From the NCBI RefSeq assembly GCF_003285015.1, contig NZ_QMFB01000002.1, positions 412,646-476,645 of the forward strand: a stretch of 64,000 nt of DNA, given 5' to 3'. The notes under the pieces were generated by a model. It worked only from the letters and a program-made list of their open reading frames with translations. It was not told the DNA's origin and ran no database searches. Shown one piece after another: positions 51,290 through 59,978 of the stretch. Every line of letters starts with the position of its first letter. Within the stretch, counting starts at the first letter, position 1. The DNA is from Paenibacillus contaminans. GTDB taxonomy: Bacteria; Bacillota; Bacilli; Paenibacillales; NBRC-103111. The position numbers and the translations under genes were made by a program.

Positions 51290-53575
51290 ATGTGGAAGCG
51301 TCCCTATACCTTTCTCAAAAACAATTCACTGTTCCACCGTCTTATGCTGAGTTTCCTGCTCATTATCATTTTGCAGGTTTCTTTCAACTTCCTCTCGTTC
51401 AGCTATTTCAAAACCGGCATTCGCGACGAAATCGTCAAATACAACAGCCTGAACCTGAACAACACGGTGGAAAGCTACGAGAAGCAATTTCAGCTGATCG
51501 AAAATTTGATAGTAGGTCTGTACTTCGACGATAAAATGACGGTTCTGCAAAAGGACAATTCGGCGAAAAACTTCATGTCCGTCAATCAGTTCAGCCAGGA
51601 TCTGCTGCGGATGACCTCCAATCCGATGCTGAATTTGGAAAATATCGTGATCTATTTCAACGATTCCTCGATAACGGTGGATAAAGACGGCGGAGGCATC
51701 GCAGCCGAAACCTTCAACAACGCTTATATCAGCATGGATTATAATCAAGCATTCTGGCAGGAACAGTTTCGCCAAAGCTATCGTTACCGTATTTTCCCTG
51801 CCGCTGAATTCCGCATGCTCAGTACGGATCAAAAAGTCGTTCCCCGCGGAAAGCTGTTTCCGATCGTCTTCAAGAACAGCGTGAACAATCAGGTATACTT
51901 GATCGCTTTTTTGAATGCCGACAAAGCATTTGCCGCTTTTCACCATTCGATCAACGAAAACTTCTATATCGTCGACGGGCAAGGGAATACCGTTTATGCC
52001 AATAATCCCGCAAAGCAGCCGGAGCACGCGGATCTGCTTGCATTCGCCGCAGCCGGAGAAGGAAACAGCAGCAAAAACAACGACTACTTTTTTTACAAGA
52101 AGGGCAGCGAGTCCGGTCTTACTTATATCAACGTCATTCCAAATGAAAACATAACGGCTCAGGTGCGGCGCATGAATACGGAGCTGCTTCTTATTTTGGG
52201 GTTCGTCGTTCTGATCAGTATTGTCATTTCGATTGTGCTTAGCGCAAAATTCAACAGCCCGATCCGTAAAATCGTCGAATCCATTCAGAAGCGAAATCCC
52301 AACAACCCGGTACCGGCGGGCATACGCGAATTTACGATCATCGGGGATACAATCGGCAGCATGATTCAAACCGCACAGCATACTTCCACCGACCTGCGCA
52401 AGAAGGATTCGCTTCTGAAAAATTACGGCTATATCAACAAGCTGAAAAACATTTATTCAAGTCAGCACGATGTGCATGAAGATTTGCTTGAGATGGACAA
52501 GCCGTTTTACCTGATTATTTTTTCGCTTTCCTTCACGAAGGCATTCCAACAATTGCCGGATGCCGATCAGAAGAAGGCTTCGCTTTATATTTCGGAGTTT
52601 ATTCAGCTGCAGTTTTCAAAAAGCTTCGATGATCCGGTCACGATGCAGATTGAGAAGCAGATGATTTTATCGCTGATTTTCTCCGATACCGAGCAGCAGC
52701 AAACGAAGCTGACAGGCGCATTGGAACAGCTACGAACCATTTTTGACCGCGACCGGGCATACTGCTTCTTGACGATTGCCGTTCATCCGGTGCTGCGCAG
52801 CTCCTCGGAATTTACTACCGCTTATGAGGAAACGCTTGAAATGCTCCAGCAGAGAGAATTGAATGCGGATACGCAGATCATCACCAAGCCGATGCCGGAA
52901 AGCTTTCACCCGCTCATCCCCGTATCGCTTGAGCAGGAATTTTACGTTCATTTGCAGGCAGGCAATGAATCGACGGTTATGGATCACATGAAACGGATGC
53001 TGCTTTTGCTGGACAAAAACAATGCGAACGTTTATCAGTTCACCCAGTTTTCGCGCGAGACGGTTTCGAGGACGATCAAGACGCTAAGCGCGGCCAATGC
53101 GGACATCAGCGGCTTGCTGGGAACGGAATCGCCTTATCAGAAGCTGAAGGAATGTGCGACCGTTGACGAGTACGCTCAATTTTTCGGGGATTTTCTCAAA
53201 CAATCGATCGCGCTGATTCACGAGAAAAAATCGGGGCAAGACCCGCTCAAAGACTCCATTCTGGAATATTTGAGCAGGCACTTCGGCGAAGAGGTTTCGC
53301 TGGAATCCATAGCGGGCAGATTCAATTTATCGAGCGGTTATTTATCCATCTACTTTAAAGAAAAAACGGGAACGAACTTCGTTCAATATTTGAACGAGCT
53401 GAGGATAACGAAAGCGAAGGAGCTGCTGCTGAGCACAAATATGAAAATGCTCGATATCGGCACGCAAGTAGGCGTTCCAAACGCCAATTCCTTCATTCGT
53501 CTCTTCAAAAAAGTGACGGGCTTCCCTCCGGGCGAGTATCGCCGTATGCATAGTATGGAGGAGGAGTCGGATTAG
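51290..53575 (+). CDS. Membrane-bound AraC family regulator with extracellular sensor (761 aa)
   Basis: First membrane helix about 18-40, extracellular Cache-like domain about 45-295, second helix about 297-318 (LILGFVVLISIVISIVLSA), a HAMP-like linker (FNSPIRKIVESI), a long cytoplasmic region, and a C-terminal AraC DNA-binding domain (about 655-755: VSLESIAGRFNLSSGYLSIY; MKMLDIGTQVGVPNANSFIR). It senses an outside ligand and acts on DNA directly, without a kinase. GGGAGGA precedes ATG 51290. It is divergent from the solute-binding lipoprotein gene, its likely target. Its last 4 bp overlap the convergent toxin-like gene. Confidence 0.92.
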   Translation: MWKRPYTFLKNNSLFHRLMLSFLLIIILQVSFNFLSFSYFKTGIRDEIVKYNSLNLNNTVESYEKQFQLIENLIVGLYFDDKMTVLQKDNSAKNFMSVNQFSQDLLRMTSNPMLNLENIVIYFNDSSITVDKDGGGIAAETFNNAYISMDYNQAFWQEQFRQSYRYRIFPAAEFRMLSTDQKVVPRGKLFPIVFKNSVNNQVYLIAFLNADKAFAAFHHSINENFYIVDGQGNTVYANNPAKQPEHADLLAFAAAGEGNSSKNNDYFFYKKGSESGLTYINVIPNENITAQVRRMNTELLLILGFVVLISIVISIVLSAKFNSPIRKIVESIQKRNPNNPVPAGIREFTIIGDTIGSMIQTAQHTSTDLRKKDSLLKNYGYINKLKNIYSSQHDVHEDLLEMDKPFYLIIFSLSFTKAFQQLPDADQKKASLYISEFIQLQFSKSFDDPVTMQIEKQMILSLIFSDTEQQQTKLTGALEQLRTIFDRDRAYCFLTIAVHPVLRSSSEFTTAYEETLEMLQQRELNADTQIITKPMPESFHPLIPVSLEQEFYVHLQAGNESTVMDHMKRMLLLLDKNNANVYQFTQFSRETVSRTIKTLSAANADISGLLGTESPYQKLKECATVDEYAQFFGDFLKQSIALIHEKKSGQDPLKDSILEYLSRHFGEEVSLESIAGRFNLSSGYLSIYFKEKTGTNFVQYLNELRITKAKELLLSTNMKMLDIGTQVGVPNANSFIRLFKKVTGFPPGEYRRMHSMEEESD

Positions 53576-54927
53576 AACGTATAATTTCGCTTCGACATTC
53601 CCGACCCGATATCCGCACCGGCTTCATCCCATTTGGCCGTAATGACGAGTCCTTCGAGGCCGTAAGTAGCGTTCTTGGCCGCGTCTTTTTCGAGCTTGCC
53701 TTGATTCACTTTGAGACCGCAATCGTCCAAAAGCTTCTGAAGCTGAGTGGGATAACTCGTCTTCAAACGCGGGATTCTGTCTTCGATCCACTCCTGCGAC
53801 ATTTGGACGAGCGTACTGCCGTTCGCCGCTCCGCGTACGGCGAACGGATCCGCCTTCAGCTTGGCACCCGGCCCTTTGGCTTCTACAACGTAATACGTTT
53901 TTTTGGAGGGACTGCGCCATAGCTGATCGATCCCCGCCCCGGAAGCATATCCGATGATCAGTTCGCAATCGCCGCCCGCATAACCTTCCATGCGAATCGT
54001 CGTTACCGCCTCGCCCAGCAGCTCCGTCCGCGTCTGGGCGGTCTGCCTTTTCTTCGCCGCTTTTTTTTCGATCTCGCTGTAGTGCAAATCCAAGGCGTCT
54101 CCGATCTTTATTTTGCGGCGGACGCGGAGCAGCAGAACGAGATCTTGCTTACCCAAATCGTCCTGCAGGTTCTGATGAAGAATGGCCGCATACTTGCGGA
54201 AGCCTCTCTTCTTATGCTTGTCCCTAATTTGATGCCAGCGTTTTTTAGGAACCAAACGCGGTTTTTTGGACTTATTCTTCTCAAGTTTGCTTGCAAACGG
54301 CAAATTGGGCGATTTTTCGGACGATATGGACAGGGTTGTTCTGGCCATTTGAACGACGGCGGATCCGGCGGACTCCGGCTTCATCTGCGCTGGAGCTTCT
54401 TCTTCCGGCGTCTCCCCTTCGGCGAACTCCGCATCGAGGGCCGTTTCAAGCTCTTCGTCGGATAGCTCGCTCATGACCGTTTCGAACGTATCCGCTTCTT
54501 CCGGTGTCAGGGAGTCCGCTCCTTCCGGAGCGTAAGCTTCTTCGGGAGACATCGCGTCCGTTCCACCCGGAGCCATCGAGTCAGCCTCTTGCTCCGCTTC
54601 CTCGCCTTCCCGCTCCTCTTCGGATTCCGCTCTTTGAACCGGAGGTACCGCATGGCTTGCGGCGGCGATCTTCCGCTGCAGTGCCCCTCCTTCGCTGTCC
54701 TGCGGGGCGTAAGATCGCTGGGATTTCACCAATTGTGCGGCGGCTGCGTTCCCGACACTTCTCTGAAGCTGCAAGATATGTGCGGAAGTAAGCGGATGAC
54801 CGTATCCGAGCGCCCTCTGCAGCGATTGTTCGTTACCTCGCTGCTGTACATCTTTCTCCGTTTGCATCCGCGAGGTTGTCCCATGCGATTTGATCAAACG
54901 TTTAGAAGGATGATCATGCAAACTCAT
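53572..54927 (-). CDS. Toxin-like protein: LQRSVGN motif N-terminus, acidic linker, C-terminal D...ExK nuclease-like domain (451 aa)
   Basis: The N-terminal 90 residues contain HILQLQRSVGNAAAAQLV, a motif known from cargo proteins near contractile injection systems and related secreted toxins. Short hydrophobic-Gln-Arg/Met repeats follow (ALQRK, PVQRAE, VVQMAR). Residues about 95-180 are a very acidic linker, about 215-265 a very basic stretch. The C-terminal domain has GAGIDQLWRSPSKKTYYVVEAKGPG, i.e. Asp then Val-Val-Glu-Ala-Lys, the spacing of PD-(D/E)xK nucleases. No signal peptide. GGAGGTGG fits either ATG 54927 (3 nt) or TTG 54921 (8 nt). No immunity gene or injection machinery is seen nearby. 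The function is inferred. Confidence 0.6.
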   Translation of the reverse strand: MSLHDHPSKRLIKSHGTTSRMQTEKDVQQRGNEQSLQRALGYGHPLTSAHILQLQRSVGNAAAAQLVKSQRSYAPQDSEGGALQRKIAAASHAVPPVQRAESEEEREGEEAEQEADSMAPGGTDAMSPEEAYAPEGADSLTPEEADTFETVMSELSDEELETALDAEFAEGETPEEEAPAQMKPESAGSAVVQMARTTLSISSEKSPNLPFASKLEKNKSKKPRLVPKKRWHQIRDKHKKRGFRKYAAILHQNLQDDLGKQDLVLLLRVRRKIKIGDALDLHYSEIEKKAAKKRQTAQTRTELLGEAVTTIRMEGYAGGDCELIIGYASGAGIDQLWRSPSKKTYYVVEAKGPGAKLKADPFAVRGAANGSTLVQMSQEWIEDRIPRLKTSYPTQLQKLLDDCGLKVNQGKLEKDAAKNATYGLEGLVITAKWDEAGADIGSGMSKRNYTF

Positions 54928-55019
54928 CCACCTCCAAGCATTGCAAATTTATTGCGGGGCTGGAACGCCCGTGAAAATCCAATACAACTACTGCTAACTC
55001 TACTATAAAATACCGGATG

Positions 55020-55375
55020 TCCTTTGCCTAGTAGTAAACAATATGCCTGCGTTTCCTTAAACACATCGCAAAAACGCCCGTCCCAAAAGGCTCCTCATCA
55101 CGCGGTAATGTAACTGGAGAACCTACATCTATTTTCCTGTAATCACGGCTTTTGAAGCAAATAGATGGAAAATATGCAGGTAATCTTACTCGATTCGGCC
55201 ATTATTGAAGAAAACAAGAAAATCAACTGTAGTTTTCCCATATAAATGCCATTTTTTCAGCTTTTAAGCTAAATTAACTGCAGGTTTTCCATCAAGACCA
55301 AGGCATCCGCATGAACGGAGTTGTCCCGAAAGTCATTTTCTTATTATCATGCTCTACTAGTTGAGTGAACAAATA
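55020..55375. repeat. AT-rich intergenic repeat block
   Basis: No gene. Two direct copies of AACTGyAGnTTTTCC (55225-55238 and 55276-55290) and inverted TCTATTTTCC / ATAGATGGAAAAT segments lie inside. GTCCCAAA near 55080 and its inverse TTTGGGAC near 55425 could be worn terminal repeats of a small element. Confidence 0.4.
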
Positions 55376-55420
55376 AGCTTCCAACCCCACTTTGCAATGG
55401 TTTTGGAAGCTTTGTTTTTA
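55376..55420. terminator. Bidirectional terminator after nrdB
   Basis: Perfect 10-bp stem AAGCTTCCAA (55376-55385) / TTGGAAGCTT (55403-55412), with TGTTTTTATT on the plus strand and ATTTGTT on the minus strand. Confidence 0.75.
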
Positions 55421-55455
55421 TTCTTTGGGACAGCCCCCTTGAGAGACTTATCCGA

Positions 55456-56514
55456 TTACAGATCCAAATCGTCCAAACCGTCGAGATCGAGGTCGGAGCC
55501 GCCTTTGGCGTAGTTGATCACTTTCTCTTCGAAGAAATCGGTTTTCGTTTGGTTGAAGTTCGTGAACTGCTTGATGAACGGAAGCGGATCTTCCGTAATT
55601 TCCGGATAGAGCGGATCGAGTCCGATCGCATCGAGACGGAAGTTCGACAGGTAACGGATGTACTGGTCGATCAAGCTGGCGCTCAGCCCTTGAATCCGAT
55701 CGCCTACCGCATACGCGCCCCATTCCACTTCGTGCTCAACGGCCTGACGCATCATTTCGCGGAGCTCTTCTTCAAGCGCTTTGGTGAAAATATGCGGACG
55801 CTCTTTTTTCAGCTCGCGGAACATGTTCTGGAACAGCGCAAGATGCGTCAGCTCGTCGCGGTTAATGTATTTGATCTCGGTGCCGACGCCGGTCATTTTG
55901 CCGAAACGGGCCAGGTTGTAGAAGAAGCTGAAGCCGGCGTAGAAGTAGATGCCTTCCAGAATGTAGTTCGCCATCATCACCTTGGCAAAGCCTTCCTCGG
56001 TTTGGTGGTCGATGAACTCCTGGTAACAGTCGGCGATATATTTATTCCGTTTCAACAGGAACGGATCTTTGATGGCGATGTCATAAATTTCTTGCTGCTT
56101 CTCCGCACCGACGATGCTTTCCAAAATGTAACCGTAGCTTTGCGAGTGAAGCGCCTCTTGGTACGTTTGGATGTTCAGCAGCAGGTTCACTTCCGGCAGC
56201 GTTACATAGTCGTTGATGTTCGGCAGGTTGACCGTTTGCAGGGAATCAAGAAACACGAGGAACGAAATGACTTTGTTGAACGTTTCGCGCTCGTCGTGCT
56301 CAAGCCGCTCGTAGTGCATCTTGTCTTGGCCCAGCGAAATTTCTTCAGGGATCCAGAAGTTTTGCATCATCGTTTTGTAAAGCGGGTACGACCATTTGTA
56401 CTTGTTGTTGCTCAGCATCATAAGGTTCGTCGTTTCACCGCCGATCAGCATCCGTTTCTCGTAGCTCGTATCGGCAGTCGGATTAAATAACGGTTTTTGC
56501 GTTAGTGAAGACAC
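55456..56514 (-). CDS. nrdB: Ribonucleoside-diphosphate reductase beta subunit (352 aa)
   Basis: The R2 fold with its di-metal ligands: Asp in FLVFLDSLQTVN, Glu and His in YQEALHSQSYGYI, Glu in ANYILEGIYFYAGF and Glu/His in NRDELTHLALFQN. It carries the radical used by the alpha subunit to make deoxyribonucleotides. The acidic C-terminus (DLDLDGLDDLDL) is the tail that docks to alpha. The start is GTG 56514 behind AAGGA. The gene lies 617 bp after nrdA, an unusually long and structured spacer with a terminator. Confidence 0.95.
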   Translation of the reverse strand: MSSLTQKPLFNPTADTSYEKRMLIGGETTNLMMLSNNKYKWSYPLYKTMMQNFWIPEEISLGQDKMHYERLEHDERETFNKVISFLVFLDSLQTVNLPNINDYVTLPEVNLLLNIQTYQEALHSQSYGYILESIVGAEKQQEIYDIAIKDPFLLKRNKYIADCYQEFIDHQTEEGFAKVMMANYILEGIYFYAGFSFFYNLARFGKMTGVGTEIKYINRDELTHLALFQNMFRELKKERPHIFTKALEEELREMMRQAVEHEVEWGAYAVGDRIQGLSASLIDQYIRYLSNFRLDAIGLDPLYPEITEDPLPFIKQFTNFNQTKTDFFEEKVINYAKGGSDLDLDGLDDLDL

Positions 56515-56574
56515 TTAGAATTCCTTCTTTCGACATTAATAATTTCGATCCCCACCTAAATCATCCCCTTCCAC

Positions 56575-56616
56575 AGCGCTTCGATACGAAAAATGCATTC
56601 TTCGTATCGAAGCGCT
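56575..56616. repeat. Near-perfect 42-bp palindrome upstream of nrdB
   Basis: A perfect 16-bp stem (AGCGCTTCGATACGAA, 56575-56590, with its inverse 56601-56616) closes a 10-nt loop that is itself nearly palindromic. It lies about 60-100 nt before the nrdB start and lacks a T-run, so it is not a terminator; cruciform, regulator site or RNA element are options. Confidence 0.6.
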
Positions 56617-56782
56617 AGGGGAGGACCCCGAAGGGCTGCCGCCCTCCGGCCACCCGCAAGCAAACACGCGGTGTGGCGGAAGGCCGACTCCTTGATGGGA
56701 CTATGTGCGGCGAGCCGCTTGTCGTCCCTCCCTTAGCTCGAGGCAAAGGGAGGGACACGCTCTTGGTTGCCGCGATTTACAG

Positions 56783-56830
56783 CGCCGCGTCCTTGACGCG
56801 GCAAAAAAGCAGGTTTCCCTGCTTTTTTAC
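56783..56830. terminator. Strong terminator inside the nrdA-nrdB spacer
   Basis: Perfect 11-bp stem AAAAAAGCAGG (56803-56813) / CCTGCTTTTTT (56818-56828), with a second GC hairpin GCCGCG / CGCGGC (56784-56802) beside it. In the nrdA direction it would end transcription before nrdB. Confidence 0.75.
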
Positions 56831-56849
56831 TTCTTTATTTCTCTTGCTC

Positions 56850-57131
56850 CGGCGTTCGACCTCATTTGTTGCGCGGGTGGGCGTTAACTGGCGGAGTGTA
56901 TGTGATGCATTTCGATCAGTTTGCGCACGGAGCGGAAAGTGTAAAGGTGGTCCCCGGCGAGTTTTGGCTTTGGATTCCTACCGTGCCCCGCAGGGCTTCT
57001 AATAGAAAGGAATCCAAAACAAGATGTTTGAGGGGGAGGGGAGTACCTTTACACTTGGAGCGCAGTAACTTATGCTGATCAAATGTTTTGCATCACACCG
57101 CCGTCTCCCGCCACCCCCAACAAACCGATCG
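56850..57131. repeat. Long nested imperfect inverted repeat after nrdA
   Basis: Paired segments from outside in: CGGCGT (56850) with the nrdA stop region; TTTGTTG/CAACAAA; TGTGATGCA (56900)/TGCATCACA (57089); GATCAG/CTGATC; AAGTGTAAAGGT (56937)/ACCTTTACACTT; GGATTCCT (56973)/AGGAATCC (57008). The arms are about 120 nt and would fold into one giant hairpin. No gene is credible here. Confidence 0.6.
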
Positions 57132-59414
57132 TTACGCCGAGCAAGCTGCGCACTCTTCTACTTCGGCGCTCCGGCTTCTCGTATAATACAGTGTTTTGAC
57201 GCCAAGCGTCCATGCCAAAATATACATCTGAGCGATTTCGGTCGCTTTCGTCTCCGGCGTAATGTACAAGTTGAAGCTTTGCGACTGGTCGATATGGCGC
57301 TGACGCGCCGCGCAAGCTTTGATGCTCCACGTTTGATCGATTTTGTGCGCTTCCTTATACAGCCAGAACGTCTGAGGATTCAAATCCGGCGCGATGATCG
57401 GAATGACCTGATTTTTCTTCTCGTCCATATAGAACTTCGAGTAAATCGGGTCGATGCTTTGCGTCGAACCGCCGTACTGCGAGCTCGAGCCGTTCGGCGC
57501 GACGGCCATCAGATAACCGTTGCGAAGGCCGTTTGCGGAAACTTCCGCAGCCAATGCCTGCCACTCGGCGCTCGTATAGTCGCGGCGCTTGAAATATTCG
57601 CCCGTCTGCCACTCCGAGCCTTCGAAGAAAGCGTAGGAGCCTTTTTCCTTTGCGAGCTCGCAGCTTGCTTTAATCGCATGATAGTTGACAAGCTCGTAAA
57701 TCCGGTCGGCCATTTCCAAGTGCTCGTCCGATTCCCATTTTACGCCGTTAATCGCGAGCATATGATGGTAACCGAAGCTGCCGAGGCCGATCGCCCGGTA
57801 TTTCGCGTTCGTGATTTCCGCTTCCTTAACCGGCAAATTGTTGATCGTGATGACATTGTCGAGCATCCGTACGACGACCGGTACGACCTGCGCGATCGTT
57901 TCCTCCGTGTTCGTGCGGCCCAGGTTCAGCGACCCCAGGTTGCAGACGACGAAATCTCCGGACTCGCGTGTTTCCACGACGTACTCGTTGCCGTCCTTGT
58001 CCTTCATCGTTTTGCGCGTGACCTCGCCGCTTACGGACATGTTCTGGTTGATCTCCATGCACAGGTTGCTGGAGTAGATGCGTCCCGCGTGTTTGTTCGG
58101 GTTCATCCGGTTAACCGTGTCGCGGAAAAATTGGAACGGCGTGCCGGTTTCCGTATCCGACTTGATGATCGCCTTAAGCAGGTCGATCGCGTTCACTTCT
58201 TCCTTCGGAATGTCCGGATGGTCGACGCAAGCCCAGTAGCGCTTCGAAAATTCGCCCTCTTCGCCTTCCGCCTCGTCGAACGAATCCTCCAGGCTCCAGC
58301 CCATCACGCGGCGAATTTCATGCGGACACATCAGGTAAAACTTGCCGTCGCGGACGCGCGTTTCTTTCTTCAGCTGACGCATGAATACGTCCGGAATCGA
58401 AACCGCCGGGAAAATGTCATGCGCTTTCCGGCGCTCGTCGCCGTTATTCGTCTTCAGGTTCAGGAACTCCCAAATGTCGCGGTGCCAAATGTCGAGCGTT
58501 ACGCTGACCGCACCGTTACGAACGCCAAGCTGATTGCACGCGATCGCCGTATCGTTGATGATCCGGATCCACGGGATGACGCCGCCGCTTGTTCCTTTAA
58601 AGCCGCGGATGTCGGAGTTCGTCGCCCGCACCTTGCCGATGTAGATGCCCATGCCGCCGCCGTACTTGCTCACTTGGCTGAACAGATCGACGATATGGAA
58701 GATCGACTCCAGGGAATCGTCCATCGTTCCGATGAAACAGCTGGACAGCTGATTGAACGGCTTGCGCGCATTCGACATCGTCGGCGTCGCTTCAGTCATT
58801 TGCAGCAGCGACATGACGTCGTAGAACTGCTTCGCCCAGTGCACGCGATCCTCCGGCTTTTCGGCCAGCGCAATCGCCATTGCCACGCCCATGAAAGCTT
58901 CCTGAGGCAGCTCGTACACTTCTTTATTGTAGCCTTTCACGCAATAACGCTCGGCTAACGTTTTAACGCCGACATATGTCAGCAGGTAATCGCGTTCCGG
59001 TTTGATGTAGTCGCCCAGCTCGTCGACTTCTTTCTTCTTGTAGCCCTTCAAAATATAGTCCCCGTAAAGCCCTTCGTCCGTCAACATCTTGAGCAGCTTG
59101 TAGAAGCTGCCGTACCCGAAACTCTTTTTGCTGTAGTCGCGGTTAATGCCCGCTTCCTTGTACAAATCATATATGTAGAGCTTCGCTGCGACCTTATCCC
59201 AATTCGGCTCTTGAATCGTTACTTTCTCCACTGCCGTTTGTATCAAAATGCGCTGAATTTCCTTCGTGCGCATGCCGTCCTTCAGCTGCGGCAGAAGCGC
59301 CTGCTCGAGCTCAAGCGAGTTGAGTCCTATGCCTTCTATAGCGAAATCGATAACTTTTTTGAACTTGCTGAATTCCATCTCGGCTGCTTGTCCGTTACGT
59401 TTAATTACTTGCAC
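57132..59414 (-). CDS. nrdA: Ribonucleoside-diphosphate reductase alpha subunit (760 aa)
   Basis: An N-terminal ATP-cone (about 1-90, MQVIKRNGQAAEMEFSKFKK), catalytic core with SSCFIGTMDDSLESI, SNLCMEINQ, CNLGSLNLGRTN and the radical-transfer Tyr pair in KTLYYTRSR, and the C-terminal redox tail CAACSA that passes electrons from thioredoxin. The start is GTG 59414 with AAGGGGAG 7 nt upstream. It is transcribed from a TTGACT-17-TAAATT promoter overlapped by tandem NrdR boxes, so repression by NrdR-dATP is expected. Confidence 0.96.
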   Translation of the reverse strand: MQVIKRNGQAAEMEFSKFKKVIDFAIEGIGLNSLELEQALLPQLKDGMRTKEIQRILIQTAVEKVTIQEPNWDKVAAKLYIYDLYKEAGINRDYSKKSFGYGSFYKLLKMLTDEGLYGDYILKGYKKKEVDELGDYIKPERDYLLTYVGVKTLAERYCVKGYNKEVYELPQEAFMGVAMAIALAEKPEDRVHWAKQFYDVMSLLQMTEATPTMSNARKPFNQLSSCFIGTMDDSLESIFHIVDLFSQVSKYGGGMGIYIGKVRATNSDIRGFKGTSGGVIPWIRIINDTAIACNQLGVRNGAVSVTLDIWHRDIWEFLNLKTNNGDERRKAHDIFPAVSIPDVFMRQLKKETRVRDGKFYLMCPHEIRRVMGWSLEDSFDEAEGEEGEFSKRYWACVDHPDIPKEEVNAIDLLKAIIKSDTETGTPFQFFRDTVNRMNPNKHAGRIYSSNLCMEINQNMSVSGEVTRKTMKDKDGNEYVVETRESGDFVVCNLGSLNLGRTNTEETIAQVVPVVVRMLDNVITINNLPVKEAEITNAKYRAIGLGSFGYHHMLAINGVKWESDEHLEMADRIYELVNYHAIKASCELAKEKGSYAFFEGSEWQTGEYFKRRDYTSAEWQALAAEVSANGLRNGYLMAVAPNGSSSQYGGSTQSIDPIYSKFYMDEKKNQVIPIIAPDLNPQTFWLYKEAHKIDQTWSIKACAARQRHIDQSQSFNLYITPETKATEIAQMYILAWTLGVKTLYYTRSRSAEVEECAACSA

Positions 59415-59460
59415 GAGTATCTCCCCTTAACCGCTTTTCCACTCCATGAAACAACATTTT

Positions 59461-59508
59461 CCACTACATCTTGATGCCGTTATTAAAATTTATATCAACA
59501 TGTAGTAC
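59461..59508 (-). promoter_or_regulatory. Tandem NrdR boxes in the nrdA promoter
   Basis: Two 16-bp imperfect palindromes: CCACTACATCTTGATG (59461-59476) and TATCAACATGTAGTAC (59493-59508). Their cores CTACATCTTG and CAACATGTAG are centred 32 bp apart, three helical turns, the known spacing of NrdR box pairs. Confidence 0.7.
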
Positions 59509-59515
59509 AAGTCAA
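59487..59515 (-). promoter_or_regulatory. Sigma-A promoter of nrdA
   Basis: Minus strand TTGACT (59515-59510), 17-bp spacer holding NrdR box 2, TAAATT (59492-59487). The start point near 59480 places box 1 just downstream, so bound NrdR would block polymerase. Confidence 0.75.
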
Positions 59516-59520
59516 GGCTT

Positions 59521-59978
59521 GACTTCTTGGTTTTTTTGGAGTTTGTTCTGCCGGAGCGCCGTATCGCAATCGTTGAATATCGATGATAAGGCGGCGCTGA
59601 AAGCATATCCGGCAACCGCGTATCGTCAAGCGCAAGCCCGAATAAATAAGCAATGAAAGGAACCCCGCAAAGCTCCGGGAACAGGCCATGAAGGGCTCCT
59701 CGGCTTTACGGGGCGTACTTGACAACTGAACGGTCCACCAAGCATATACGGCTGCCGGCGTTTTTGAAGCGGGGCGTTTGCCAAACCTCTTCTATGCTGT
59801 ACTTCCTAACACCAAGGATAGAAGCTACGCCGTCCTAAACGCTTTCGGAGAAAGCGGCTTCGGAAGCATACCCGAATGACAGGAGCGTTTACCGGAAGCC
59901 GAACAAGCAGCGGAGGATCTATTTTGATGAAACTAGAAAAAATAATATTTATTGCTAGCAAAATAATTTTGTCAACTT
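59521..59978. other. Spacer between metE and nrdA
   Basis: No supported gene. It has a hairpin ACCCCGCAAAGC / GCTTTACGGGGC (about 59662-59713) with a weak T-run, and an AT-rich island at 59925-59995 after a GGAGG and ATG (59927) that reads into antisense metE after about 25 codons. A TTGACA (59975-59970) pointing leftward also lies in the island. Confidence 0.4.

Noticed and set aside
56515..57131. Group I intron or intein-type insertion in the nrd genes
   Set aside because: Both nrd genes are uninterrupted and full length; the spacer lies between genes and shows no intron core motifs that I can read.
57072..58958. 628-aa plus-strand ORF opposite nrdA
   Set aside because: Rich in Arg and His, no domain, no ribosome binding site, and entirely antisense to a certain nrdA gene; a codon-bias shadow.
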